Part shown: positions 17,087 through 25,488 of the stretch, piece by piece
How positions within the stretch are numbered: the stretch's first letter is position 1
Layout: every line of letters starts with the position of its first letter
NCBI RefSeq assembly: GCF_900119075.1
Contig: NZ_FPIP01000001.1
Coordinates: 248,001 to 312,000 of the forward strand
DNA from: Ruminococcus flavefaciens
GTDB taxonomy: Bacteria > Bacillota > Clostridia > Oscillospirales > Ruminococcaceae
DNA: 64,000 nucleotides
Direction of reading: 5' to 3'
Notes under the pieces: generated by a model
What the model was told of the DNA's origin: nothing
The model's input: only the letters and a program-made list of their open reading frames with translations
Databases searched by the model: none
Made by a program: the position numbers and the translations under genes

Positions 17087-17135
17087 GTCCCCTCTGTCAG
17101 CTACGCTGACATCTCCCTGTACCACAGGGAGTAAC
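17087..17135 (+). repeat. Dispersed double-hairpin repeat, family A, copy 3
   Basis: GTCCCCTCTGTC - GACATCTCCCTG - CAGGGAGTAACC on the plus strand. The second stem is CTCCCTG/CAGGGAG in place of CTCCCC/GGGGAG, a paired change that keeps base pairing. Confidence 0.85.
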
Positions 17136-17150
17136 CGCAAAGGGGGAATC

Positions 17151-17180
17151 AAAAAAACAGTCCGGTGGACTGTTTTTTTT
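17151..17180. terminator. Symmetric terminator hairpin
   Basis: AAAAAAACAGTCC-GGT-GGACTGTTTTTTTT has an A run before and a T run after the stem, so it can work in both directions. It would end transcription from the GH43 gene and from the integrase remnant. Confidence 0.85.
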
Positions 17181-17218
17181 GAGAGGAAACGCCCTGCAAG
17201 AGAGGGCGTTCCCTAAAC

Positions 17219-17237
17219 GGGCGGATAATATTCGCCC
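17219..17237. repeat. Family B palindrome, copy 1 (abuts integrase stop)
   Basis: A 19-base palindrome of 9+1+9 with GGGCG/CGCCC ends. On the minus strand the preceding bases TAG of TAGGGGCGAATA form the stop codon of the integrase remnant. The same layout occurs at 56182-56200. Confidence 0.7.
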
Positions 17238-18281
17238 CTACAATGCTTTTAGCTGTAAACTGATTGCTGTATGTCTTAGCTGATGCGGATGGAAATGCGG
17301 AAGGCCGTGAGGCTCATTAAAATAGGTGAGCCAGCTTCTTGCTGCATCTACCTTGAGATGTTCTCCAAAGTAAACCGGAGAAGTAAAGACAGCTTTTTCA
17401 TCCATGTTCCACTCTCCGCTATTATTGATCAACTTTTTCTTATAATCATTATAGTAATCAGAAAGCATCTTCATGATGCTGGCATCAAGATAAATCCATC
17501 GAACGCCGCTTGATGTTTTGCAGCCTTTCTTTATGACATAGCCCTCTTTAGTCTGAACATAGTGCTTGCAGATGTGTATGCGTTTATTGCAGAAATCAAC
17601 ATCTTCCCAGCTCAGTGAACAGATTTCCCCTATTCGGCAACCGGTTGCTATCATAAGACTGAAGAAAACCTGATAGGTATAGTTTGTTCCTTCTGAATAA
17701 AGAGCTTTGAAAAAATTCTGAAGTTCTTCTTCGGTCAGAGCCTTTATCTCTACCTTTTCCTTTTTGGGCGGTGCAGCATAAGCTGCATAATTTTTCGGAA
17801 TTATACCTTCTTTTGTTGCAAATGCAAGAATTATGCGTATAACACTATGGATATATCTCACATGCTTCTTGCTTTTACCACATTCAAGGAGCTCGGAGTA
17901 TAGCTTGTTCAGTACATTCGGTACGAGATTTTTCAGCTGAATGTGACCGATATGCTTCTCTATACTTTTGAGCACTTGTCGGTAGGCTATAGCTGTACCT
18001 TCAGTAATGTCGGACTTCTCTTTAATACTGATAGCATACTCCGCATATTCTGCAAAAGTGATTCTTGAATCTGTCAGAGTTTGTTCCTCTATACCTTTCT
18101 CGAATATTGCAGCTTGCTTCTCAGCATTCTTCCTGTTCCAGCTCTCGCTCTTGCTGTTGTCATATTTAATAGAGAGATTTCTGAAAAATTGCTTACCCGT
18201 TTCGGTATCGCGGTGATCAAACACTCTGATACGATATGAAGTTATCTTACCGTCTTTGTTTCTGCGTTCCTGAATGTTCAT
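17238..18281 (-). pseudogene. Tyrosine recombinase (phage/ICE-type integrase), C-terminally truncated
   Basis: ATG with GGAGG upstream; 347 residues. An N-terminal arm-binding region (RNKDGKITSYRIRVFDHRD), a SAM-like core-binding domain (about 75-170) and most of the catalytic domain are present: IATGCRIGEI with the first catalytic Arg (216) and HPHQLRHT with His333/Arg336. The frame then stops nine residues later at TAG, exactly where a family B palindrome begins. The second His/Trp and the catalytic Tyr, normally 25-40 residues further, are missing, so strand cleavage is not possible. No other mobile-element genes are nearby. It is probably a remnant, although its promoter and ribosome site are intact. 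Confidence 0.85.
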
Positions 18282-18320
18282 AAGCTCACCTCCGTTCCAT
18301 TAGAGGTGATGATTTTAAAT

Positions 18321-18356
18321 GACTGTCTGTACATAAAACTTTCCTTTCCGACAGTC
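18321..18356. promoter_or_regulatory. Inverted repeat in the integrase leader
   Basis: GACTGTC (18321-18327) and GACAGTC (18350-18356) are perfect complements 22 bases apart. Placement right after the integrase start point fits an old operator or recombinase site. Confidence 0.35.
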
Positions 18357-18371
18357 GAACACTCTGCTGAA

Positions 18372-18400
18372 ATTATACCACAGATTTTCCGACTTGTCAC
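18372..18400 (-). promoter_or_regulatory. Promoter of the integrase remnant
   Basis: On the minus strand GTGACA (18400-18395), 17-base spacer, TATAAT (18377-18372). Confidence 0.6.
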
Positions 18401-18573
18401 TACTTTTTTATTTGTGCATTTTTAAGATTCCTCGTAGCAATAGTCACTGCTGCAAATCTCTTTTCTCTGCAACTTTTTAACCTTCCCTGACCTAAGGGCG
18501 CACTTATATACCACTGACATGGTATGTTCGCTCTGCAATGCATAAGAAATAATCCCACAAATGATTTTCAAAC

Positions 18574-18602
18574 TTGCAATTCACTAAAATAAATGATATA
18601 AT
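18574..18602 (+). promoter_or_regulatory. Promoter of the response-regulator/ABC operon
   Basis: TTGCAA (18574-18579), 17-base spacer, TATAAT (18597-18602). Confidence 0.7.
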
Positions 18603-18635
18603 AAATGCTATAATAAAAATGCTTAGAGGTGAACT

Positions 18636-19304
18636 ATGTCCCACATTCTTATTATCGACGATGACGAACATATCAGCGGAATGCTCTCAGAAGCCCTGAC
18701 TGCCGAGGGCTACACGATTTCCGCGGCATATTCGGGCACTGAGGCTCTTATGCTGCTCTCAAAAGAAAAGCCAGACCTGATACTCCTTGACCTTATGCTC
18801 CCAGGACTCAGCGGAGAGAAGCTTCTGCCTCAGATAAAGGATATCCCTGTTATTATAGTAAGTGCTAAAGCCGATGTTACAGACAAAGTGGAGCTTCTCC
18901 TCGGCGGCGCGGCTGATTACATCACCAAGCCATTCGATATGCAGGAGCTTCTTGCCCGTATCGCTGTACAGCTCAGAAAAAACAGCGGCAATAGGGACAG
19001 GGCTGCTTTGAGCTTCTGCGGTATAACGCTGAATACAGACACTCATACTGTTGATGTTAATGGTACAGAGATAAAGCTCACAAGGACGGAATATGCCATA
19101 CTGAAGCTTCTCATGCAGAATCCCGAGCAGGTGGTGGCAAAGCTGACCATACTGGAGCGTATCAGCGATGATACTCCCGATTGTACCGAGGATTCACTGA
19201 AAATACATATCCATAATCTGCGCCGTAAGCTGAAAGCGGTAACAGGAAAAGAATATATCTCAGCGGTCTGGGGCATTGGCTTTATGCTGACGGAAAAATC
19301 TTAA
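18636..19304 (+). CDS. OmpR-family response regulator
   Basis: A 222-residue protein behind TTAGAGGTG. The receiver domain has the acidic pair IIDDDE, phospho-acceptor Asp52 in LILLDLMLPG, and the Lys in YITKPF. A winged-helix DNA-binding domain follows (LTRTEYAILKLLMQNPEQVV through IHIHNLRRKL). Together with the following ABC genes and the kinase, this is the four-gene layout typical of peptide-sensing and resistance modules in Firmicutes. The regulator comes first, 80 bases from the ABC gene. Confidence 0.93.
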   Translation: MSHILIIDDDEHISGMLSEALTAEGYTISAAYSGTEALMLLSKEKPDLILLDLMLPGLSGEKLLPQIKDIPVIIVSAKADVTDKVELLLGGAADYITKPFDMQELLARIAVQLRKNSGNRDRAALSFCGITLNTDTHTVDVNGTEIKLTRTEYAILKLLMQNPEQVVAKLTILERISDDTPDCTEDSLKIHIHNLRRKLKAVTGKEYISAVWGIGFMLTEKS

Positions 19305-19384
19305 CCCTATCTTAACTGTTCCCTTAACCGGTTTCTTAACTTTTGTGTGATATACTGTTTTCAGAAACAAAAGGAGGTCATAAT

Positions 19385-20299
19385 ATGGACTATGTTCTGA
19401 AAACGAATGCTCTTTGCAAGCAATATAAGGATTTCAAAGCTCTCAGCGGCGTGACCATGAGCGTGCCAAAGGGCTCTATTTACGGATTTGTAGGCAGGAA
19501 CGGCGCAGGCAAGACCACGCTGATACGCCTCATATGCGGTATGCAGTTCCCGACAGACGGCGAATTTGAAATTTACGGCGTAAAAAACACTGATGCCGCA
19601 ATATCAGACTCACGCAAGCGTATCGGCGCTGTTGTGGAAACTCCGTCACTTTTCCCCGAAATGACTGCACAGGATAACCTGAAATACCAGTACAGACTGC
19701 TCGGGCTTCCAAGCTTTGAAGGGATAACGGAGCTGCTGAAGCTTGTAGGGCTTGAAAATACTGGCAAGAAGAAAGCTAAAGATTTCTCCCTCGGTATGAG
19801 ACAGCGCCTCGGTATCGCAGTCGCTCTCTGCGGAAATCCCGATTTTCTCATTCTCGACGAGCCCATAAACGGACTGGATCCGCAGGGAATAATAGAGATA
19901 CGCGAGCTTATACTAAAGCTCAACCGCGAGCGCAATATCACCGTCCTTATCTCATCACATATCCTTGACGAACTTGCAAGGCTTGCCACACATTACGGCT
20001 TTATCGACAAGGGTTCTATTGTCCGCGAAATGAGCGCAGAGGAGCTTGAAGCAGCCTGCAGAAAATGCATAAGAGTCACGGTAACGGCTACCTCTGCGGC
20101 TGTAAGAGCTCTGGACGATATGAAGCTTGAATACAATGTCACAGGCGACGACAGCATAGATATCTACGCCAAGCCAAGTATCACAAAGCTTGCGGCTTCG
20201 CTCGAGAAAGAGGGCTGCGAGATACTCAGCTGTACGGAACGCGACGAAAATCTTGAAGGCTTCTTTATTTCTCTTGTGGGGGGTGGCAGTGATGAGTAA
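19385..20299 (+). CDS. ABC transporter ATP-binding protein (BcrA/lantibiotic-immunity type)
   Basis: ATG at 19385 with AAAGGAGGTC upstream; 304 residues. Walker A GRNGAGKTTL, signature FSLGMRQRLGIA and Walker B FLILDEPINGLDP are intact, and the C-terminal 90 residues form the extra regulatory domain seen in this subfamily. It energises the membrane protein encoded next. Bacitracin-type and lantibiotic-immunity exporters are the nearest functional group, but the substrate cannot be read from the sequence. Confidence 0.92.
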   Translation: MDYVLKTNALCKQYKDFKALSGVTMSVPKGSIYGFVGRNGAGKTTLIRLICGMQFPTDGEFEIYGVKNTDAAISDSRKRIGAVVETPSLFPEMTAQDNLKYQYRLLGLPSFEGITELLKLVGLENTGKKKAKDFSLGMRQRLGIAVALCGNPDFLILDEPINGLDPQGIIEIRELILKLNRERNITVLISSHILDELARLATHYGFIDKGSIVREMSAEELEAACRKCIRVTVTATSAAVRALDDMKLEYNVTGDDSIDIYAKPSITKLAASLEKEGCEILSCTERDENLEGFFISLVGGGSDE

Positions 20300-21014
20300 G
20301 CTTCTTAATGCTGATATGTCAAGGATATTAAAGGCAAAGTCACTCTATTACGGAATGTTCATCACGGCTTTGCTGGCGGTATTGTTTGTATTTCTCAACA
20401 AGGAGGACAATGTATTCGCCTCTATTCCCGAAAGCGGAGCTCTTGTGATACTGCCGTTTTTCATCGGTTCTGTCATTGCTCTCAATGTATCTACCGAATT
20501 TACAAGCGGAGCTATACGGAACAAGCTTATCATCGGACACAGCCGTGTGAATATACTGCTTTCGTGGTCTGTATGCTTTACTATCGTGACAGTTCTGTTC
20601 TTTGCAGCATACGAGGGCGCGGCATTCGCTTCGGCAGCTATCATGTCATATGACCTGTCTGCGCTGAAAGCTGATATAGTTCTGGAAAACCTGCTGCTGG
20701 TACTGGTTCTGGTATTTACAAATATGTTCCTGAGTCTGCTGATATGCGTTATCATAGAGGACGTCCGCAGCGTAGCCGTAATGTTCATTTTGCAGTTCTC
20801 CATGATGATGATAGCTACCATCGGCGGTGAGGCTCTCAGCGACAGTGAGGCAGCGAAGCTGATATTCCGATTCTTCCCTCAGGGACAGATGAATGTGATG
20901 AGCATACTCACTGCTCCCGACAAACCGTGGCTGACTGCGATATGCACAATGTCAGCAGGAGCGGCAATGCTCATACTTTCCATAGTTTATTTCAGAAAAC
21001 ACGATATGAAATGA
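20292..21014 (+). CDS. ABC-2-type permease subunit
   Basis: The ATG at 20292 lies inside the last eight bases of the ATPase gene (ATGAGTAA), giving translational coupling. The 240-residue protein has six hydrophobic segments and few charged residues, as in ABC-2 permeases of the BcrB/EcsB kind. It carries no conserved motif by itself; the assignment rests on topology and position between the ATPase and the kinase. It should form a dimeric channel with the ATPase. Confidence 0.85.
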   Translation: MSKLLNADMSRILKAKSLYYGMFITALLAVLFVFLNKEDNVFASIPESGALVILPFFIGSVIALNVSTEFTSGAIRNKLIIGHSRVNILLSWSVCFTIVTVLFFAAYEGAAFASAAIMSYDLSALKADIVLENLLLVLVLVFTNMFLSLLICVIIEDVRSVAVMFILQFSMMMIATIGGEALSDSEAAKLIFRFFPQGQMNVMSILTAPDKPWLTAICTMSAGAAMLILSIVYFRKHDMK

Positions 21015-21024
21015 GGTAATTGAG

Positions 21025-21900
21025 TTGATTTATGTGATCTTTTTTGTCATGGCAGCTGTGATCGTATTTCTTACAGTCAAGGTCTGCCTTTTGAAAAAAT
21101 CGGCAAAAGAGATCACAGCTGCAATGCCTGATATATTAAAAAAAGACACCAACAGTCTTATTGGTATATCAAGCCGCGACATGGATATGTGCAAGCTCGC
21201 CGACAGCCTCAACAAGCAGCTGAAAGAAGTCCGTGAACAGCAGCTTCGCTATGAGCTTGGCAATACTGAGCTGAAAAATGCCATTACTAATATATCCCAC
21301 GACCTGAGGACTCCGCTTACGGCGATATGCGGCTATCTGGATATGTTCGGCAAGACCGACGTTACTGAGAAGCAGCAGCGCTATCTTGACATAATGCACG
21401 AGCGTGCCGACATGATGAAGCAGCTTACCGAGGAACTCTTCCGCTACTCGGTCATAGTTACCGACGGCACCGAAATGGAGTGTGAAAACGTCTTTGTAAA
21501 TCAGCTTCTTGCGGAGAGTATCAGCAGCTTTTATCCTGCATTGAAAAGCAGCGGCATAGAGCCGAAAATAGAGCTGACGGAGCAGCGCGTGGAACGATTT
21601 GTCAACAAGGCGGCACTGTCAAGGGTTTTCTCGAATCTGCTTAACAACGCTGTTAAATACAGCGGCGGCGACCTTGAAATTTCCCTTTCCCATACGGGTG
21701 ATATAACATTTTCAAACACGGCAAAGAAGCTCTCCGCTGTTGATGTGGAGCAGCTCTTTGACCGTTTCTACACAGTCGAAGCTGCACATCATTCCACAGG
21801 TCTTGGACTCTCCATAGCGCGTACTCTGGTGGAGCGCATGGGCGGCACTATTACTGCTGAATATAACAAGGAACGACTCAATATAATACTGAAACTTTGA
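21025..21900 (+). CDS. Small sensor histidine kinase
   Basis: TTG start with GAGGT upstream; 291 residues. A single N-terminal membrane segment (about 2-22), a short HAMP-like stretch, the phospho-acceptor box NISHDLRTPLTA (His92), then N box LLNNAVKYSGG and a G box STGLGLSIARTL. There is no extracytoplasmic sensor domain, so the signal probably comes through the membrane or from the ABC transporter, as in intramembrane-sensing kinases. It should phosphorylate the regulator encoded at 18636. Confidence 0.92.
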   Translation: MIYVIFFVMAAVIVFLTVKVCLLKKSAKEITAAMPDILKKDTNSLIGISSRDMDMCKLADSLNKQLKEVREQQLRYELGNTELKNAITNISHDLRTPLTAICGYLDMFGKTDVTEKQQRYLDIMHERADMMKQLTEELFRYSVIVTDGTEMECENVFVNQLLAESISSFYPALKSSGIEPKIELTEQRVERFVNKAALSRVFSNLLNNAVKYSGGDLEISLSHTGDITFSNTAKKLSAVDVEQLFDRFYTVEAAHHSTGLGLSIARTLVERMGGTITAEYNKERLNIILKL

Positions 21901-21927
21901 AAGTGTAAGATTTCTGAAGAAAAAAGT

Positions 21928-21957
21928 CAGCTTGTACGGATTGTACAAGCTGTTTTG
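21928..21957 (+). terminator. Terminator after the kinase gene
   Basis: CAGCTTGTAC pairs with GTACAAGCTG around a five-base loop, followed by TTTTG. Confidence 0.75.
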
Positions 21958-22151
21958 AAGTATTCGACTGTCATTTCATTATTATTGTGGGCAACAATGG
22001 GTCAACAAAGCTACCTTAGTCTGCAAAATATTGCCTAAAATGATTATAGAATAACTTGGATGTTTCGCAATATATCATCGTTTACGCAACTTAGCCATAC
22101 ATTGCTAAAAACTAAAAATTTAATTTAGATTTATACTAAGATTCAAATCAA

Positions 22152-22184
22152 TGAAAAAGCCCTTTCGGTTCAAACCGAAAGGGC
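22152..22184 (-). terminator. Terminator after the aspartate aminotransferase gene
   Basis: On the minus strand GCCCTTTCGGTT-TG-AACCGAAAGGGC followed by TTTTTC, a 12-bp perfect stem. Confidence 0.9.
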
Positions 22185-22191
22185 AATATTT

Positions 22192-23466
22192 TTATTCAGC
22201 CAAAAGCTTTTCAGCAGCTGCTATCTTTACGCAGATAACAAAGAGATCCATTGCCTTGCTGAGGTCCTCTATCGGAGGATATGTAGGAGCAAGTCTGATG
22301 TTCTTGTCGTCGGGATCAATACCGTATGGGAAAGTAGCGCCTGCGCCTGTAAGAGTTACGCCTGCTTCACTGCAAAGTGAAACTATTCTCTTTGCGCAGC
22401 CGTTAGGAGCGTTGAACGAGATGAAGTAGCCGCCCTTCGGAGTTGTCCACTGACCGATACCGAGAGGAGCGAGCTCCTTTTCGAGCTTATCGCATACGAG
22501 GTTGAACTTAGGAGCAATAATGCTCATGTGCTTCTTCATGTGCTCCTGCATATTTTTGAATGTGCCGAAGAACTTAACATGACGGAGCTGATTCATCTTA
22601 TCGTGGCTGATAATGCTTATGCCGAGATACTTCTTGAGCTCGTCGATATTTTCCTTGCTGCCGCCCATAACTGCAACGCCTGCACCCGGGAAAGTAACCT
22701 TTGAAGTCGAGCCGAAAACGTAAACGATGTTCTCGTTGCCGACCTTCTTTGCTTCGTCGAGGATATTGAGGATATATTTTGGTGAGTCGGTGAGGTGATG
22801 AATACAGTAAGCGTTATCCCAGAAGATACGGAAGTCCTTAGCAGCAGGCTTGAGAGCAGCGAAACGCTTTACTGTCTCGTCGCTGTAGCATATGCCGTCA
22901 GGGTTGGAGTACTGAGGAACGCACCAGATACCCTTGACAGTCTCGTCGTTCTTAACGAGCTCCTCTATCATGTCCATATCGGGACCTGTGGGAGTCATTG
23001 GGATATTTATCATCTCAACGCCGAAGAACTGAGTTACCTTGAAGTGTCTGTCATAGCCTGGAACAGGACAGAGGAACTTTACCTTGTCGTACTCCGACCA
23101 TGGCTTGCTGCCGAGGATACCCTTGTTGAAAGCACACTGAACAGCGAAGAACATAGCGTTGAGGCTTGAATTACCGAAGATGATGATCTCATCGGTGTTT
23201 ACGCCGATCATTTCAGAAAAGAGTTTTTTTGCTTCTGGGATACCGTCAGGTACACCGTAATTGCGGACATCATTGCCGCATTCGCTCATAAAGTTGCCGT
23301 CGTCGAAAGCCTTGAGCATATCAAGACTGAGGGCGAGCTGTTCACTGCATGGGTTGCCTCTTGACATATTGAGGCAGAGTCCCTGACTCTTGAAGTCATT
23401 GTACAGCTTTTCGTTTTCACTTTTGAACGAAGCAAGCTCTTCTTTAGTCATCTGGGATAAATTCAT
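22192..23466 (-). CDS. Aspartate aminotransferase (PLP fold type I, atypical clostridial class)
   Basis: ATG at 23466 with GAAAGGTGAG upstream; 424 residues. The active-site Lys lies in VFGSTSKVTFPGAG, CVPQYSNPDG carries the conserved Asn-Pro of PLP aminotransferases, and IFWDNAYCIHHL the Asp-x-Ala-Tyr. Overall it fits the aminotransferase family found in clostridia and actinobacteria as an aspartate aminotransferase distinct from AspC. It links oxaloacetate/aspartate with glutamate in amino-acid synthesis. The upstream in-frame codons are rejected because the promoter -35 box lies within them. Confidence 0.88.
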   Translation of the reverse strand: MNLSQMTKEELASFKSENEKLYNDFKSQGLCLNMSRGNPCSEQLALSLDMLKAFDDGNFMSECGNDVRNYGVPDGIPEAKKLFSEMIGVNTDEIIIFGNSSLNAMFFAVQCAFNKGILGSKPWSEYDKVKFLCPVPGYDRHFKVTQFFGVEMINIPMTPTGPDMDMIEELVKNDETVKGIWCVPQYSNPDGICYSDETVKRFAALKPAAKDFRIFWDNAYCIHHLTDSPKYILNILDEAKKVGNENIVYVFGSTSKVTFPGAGVAVMGGSKENIDELKKYLGISIISHDKMNQLRHVKFFGTFKNMQEHMKKHMSIIAPKFNLVCDKLEKELAPLGIGQWTTPKGGYFISFNAPNGCAKRIVSLCSEAGVTLTGAGATFPYGIDPDDKNIRLAPTYPPIEDLSKAMDLFVICVKIAAAEKLLAE

Positions 23467-23530
23467 TATCGGGATCTCACCTTTCAAATAATTAATAAGT
23501 GCAGTAATATGCACAAAATCTCCACATAAC

Positions 23531-23559
23531 AGTATATCACAGCAAACCGACATTTGCAA
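23531..23559 (-). promoter_or_regulatory. Promoter of the aspartate aminotransferase gene
   Basis: On the minus strand TTGCAA (23559-23554), 17-base spacer, TATACT (23536-23531). The gap 23467-23796 holds only this and the divergent promoter at 23709. Confidence 0.65.
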
Positions 23560-23708
23560 GTGTCAATATAACAAATTATACTGAGAGAAAGCTCTATTTT
23601 TTGGCACTTTCGGCATTATTCGCCTATATATAGCGATATTCTCTTTTGGAATAGCAAATTGCACTAAAATACCAATGTTAATTTTTAATGAAAATCAAGT
23701 GATAACTA

Positions 23709-23737
23709 TTGACATTTATGGGCAGTTTATATATAAT
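23709..23737 (+). promoter_or_regulatory. Consensus promoter of the dockerin-transglutaminase gene
   Basis: TTGACA (23709-23714), 17-base spacer, TATAAT (23732-23737): full consensus at both boxes, predicting strong expression. Confidence 0.85.
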
Positions 23738-23796
23738 ATAATTATACAGATAAACTAAGGGGATGGGCATTAATAGTTTCAATAGGAGGGTTCTGT

Positions 23797-25365
23797 ATGA
23801 AAAGATTAATCTCATCGACAATTTCATTCTTGACAGCATTAGCTATGACGGCAGGTGCAGGTACGGCAGGCGTGGTATGCGCCGTTGATGATACTGGAGA
23901 GGTCTCAGGATTTGAAGTGACTTTAGGAGACGCTGACTTTGGTTCTTTGACTTTGCCTGCTTCACCAAAGGCTCAGTCTAATTATAAAAGCGGCTCCTTT
24001 AACTACGGAGATCAGCTTGACGCCAATAATACTGCGGTCTACAATGAATTCGTGAAGCTCACTGTTCCTGACCTAACACCTATCGTTGTAGATCTGCCTG
24101 AAACTGTTACTCTTAAGGTTTCTGCGCTGCCTAATTCAGCGCGTTTTACAGACGAGGATCAGGAGAACTTCCAGCTGGCTGTATTCGGAGCCTGTAAGCC
24201 GGGTATAGATGCGGCGCTTTTTGACTGTCCCGAGATATACTGGATAGAGCCTTCTGGCATAAATATCGCTCTTGGCGAAGATACAGGCGTTACCTCCAGC
24301 TTCTGGACGGGCGGCTATACCCTGAAGATAAGGTCTCTGGAAATCACTCCTGCCTATCTTGACGGCTTCACCTCTCTTGAGGAGGCAAAGAGCTACGGTC
24401 CGCTTCTTGAAGAAGGTCTGGACAAGGTATCAATTGAGGGCTCAAACAGATACGAGCAGCTCAAAAGCATACACGACTACATAGCTAAATTTACAAATTA
24501 CGACCTTAAGGCAAGGTTCAGCAGCTCTGCTCTCGGCGCTGTTGTTGAGCCCGGAGTTGTCTGCGAGGGCTATGCCGAGGCATTCAAGCTCATGTGTGAC
24601 AGGCTGGATATCCCATGCGTATGCGTATTCGGCAACCTCATAGAGGAGGACAATACGGGACATATGTGGAATTACGTCAAAATGGAGGACGGCATATGGT
24701 ACGCCATGGACGTAACATGGGACGACCTTGACGGCAAGTACGGCAGGGAAGTCAAGTATGATTATTTCCTGAGAGGTTCAAAGAGCTTCTCTGAGAAGCA
24801 TACTCCCGAGTCTGATTATAAAATAACTCATTTTGAGTACCCCGAGCTTTCGGAAACAGATTATGTCCTGACTACAGGACCAAAGCAGACCACTACCACA
24901 ACTACTACCACTACGACTACAACGACAAAGAAGCCGACTACAACAACTACCACCACTACGACTACTACAACCACAAAAAAGCTGACCACAACAACGACTA
25001 CATCGACAACTACCACAACAAAGCCGACTACAACAACTACAACGACTACTACGACCGCTAAGCCAACAACCACCACTACAACAACAACGGCTAAGCCTAC
25101 AACCACAACAACCACCACAACGGCTAAGCCGACAACGACCACAACTACTACAACGACTACGACAACAACTGCGCCGCCAAAACCGCTTATAGGTGACCTT
25201 AATCAGGACGGCGAGGTAAATGTTGCAGATCTCGTATATTGTCAGGGAACAGTAATCGGCAAGATAAAGCCTCAGCATTCCTGCGACGCTAACGGCGACG
25301 GCAATACGGATTCGTTCGACATCGTATTCATGAGAAAACTGCTCATTGCAGGCAAAGTGAAGTAA
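23797..25365 (+). CDS. Secreted transglutaminase-like protein with Thr linker and dockerin
   Basis: ATG with AGGAGGG upstream; 522 residues and a signal peptide (about 1-28). Residues 215-320 form a transglutaminase/peptidase core with GVVCEGYAEAF (Cys256), NTGHMWNYV (His289) and AMDVTWDD (Asp305), a complete Cys-His-Asp triad. Residues 365-458 are almost pure Thr with Lys-Pro and Ala-Lys-Pro breaks. The C-terminal dockerin (about 464-522) has GDLNQDGEVNVADL and DANGDGNTDSFDI. This core acts in other bacteria as a protease, amidase or cross-linker of proteins; the substrate here is unknown. Attachment to the cellulosome implies extracellular work at the plant or cell surface. Confidence 0.88.
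   Translation: MKRLISSTISFLTALAMTAGAGTAGVVCAVDDTGEVSGFEVTLGDADFGSLTLPASPKAQSNYKSGSFNYGDQLDANNTAVYNEFVKLTVPDLTPIVVDLPETVTLKVSALPNSARFTDEDQENFQLAVFGACKPGIDAALFDCPEIYWIEPSGINIALGEDTGVTSSFWTGGYTLKIRSLEITPAYLDGFTSLEEAKSYGPLLEEGLDKVSIEGSNRYEQLKSIHDYIAKFTNYDLKARFSSSALGAVVEPGVVCEGYAEAFKLMCDRLDIPCVCVFGNLIEEDNTGHMWNYVKMEDGIWYAMDVTWDDLDGKYGREVKYDYFLRGSKSFSEKHTPESDYKITHFEYPELSETDYVLTTGPKQTTTTTTTTTTTTTKKPTTTTTTTTTTTTTKKLTTTTTTSTTTTTKPTTTTTTTTTTAKPTTTTTTTTAKPTTTTTTTTAKPTTTTTTTTTTTTTAPPKPLIGDLNQDGEVNVADLVYCQGTVIGKIKPQHSCDANGDGNTDSFDIVFMRKLLIAGKVK
24889..25170 (+). repeat. Threonine-codon tract encoding a linker
   Basis: About 94 codons, nearly all ACN, with all four third bases mixed, broken by Lys/Ala-Pro codons. 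It encodes the flexible, probably O-glycosylated linker before the dockerin. On the opposite strand it yields long spurious Val/Cys-rich frames. Confidence 0.9.
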
Positions 25366-25399
25366 CACGATACATCGTTTATTTTCTTTCAGTTCAAAG

Positions 25400-25440
25400 G
25401 TGAAAAAGGCTCTTACATCGTCTATCAGAGCCTTTTTCAC
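25400..25440. terminator. Terminator after the dockerin-transglutaminase gene
   Basis: GTGAAAAAGGCTCT pairs with AGAGCCTTTTTCAC (14 bp) around a 13-base loop; A and T runs lie within the stem. Confidence 0.85.
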
Positions 25441-25488
25441 TGTGTACACCAACAGTAAAGGGCTTTACAGAAACGGAGAAAGGATATT

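Larger units (their letters stand above)
16836..17237. other. Gene-free palindrome cluster between GH43 and the integrase remnant
   Basis: About 400 bases with no convincing gene. Besides the three family A copies it holds AGAGGC-GGC-GCCTCT, GCTCC-TAACA-GGAGC, a strong terminator-like stem (17151-17180), AACGCCCT-N7-AGGGCGTT (17188-17210) and a family B palindrome. It reads as a site where short mobile palindromes have piled up. Confidence 0.7.
18282..18635. other. Divergent intergenic region between integrase remnant and response regulator
   Basis: About 350 bases without a gene. It holds the minus promoter of the integrase (18372-18400), an inverted repeat GACTGTC/GACAGTC (18321-18356) just downstream of that start, a second one ATACCA-N6-TGGTAT (18508-18525), and the plus promoter of the regulator (18574-18602). 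Confidence 0.6.

Noticed and set aside
16836..18635. Intact prophage or integrative element
   Set aside because: Only a truncated integrase is present; no excisionase, structural, replication or transfer genes, and no duplicated attachment site was seen at tRNA-Arg.
24889..25170. Regular repeats that could suggest a CRISPR array
   Set aside because: Repeats are in-frame Thr/Pro/Lys codons of a linker; no constant-length spacers and no cas genes anywhere in the window.
24778..25452. Long Cys/Arg- and Val-rich open frames antisense to the Thr linker
   Set aside because: They are the mirror of the ACN codon tract, have no ribosome site and overlap a well-supported gene.
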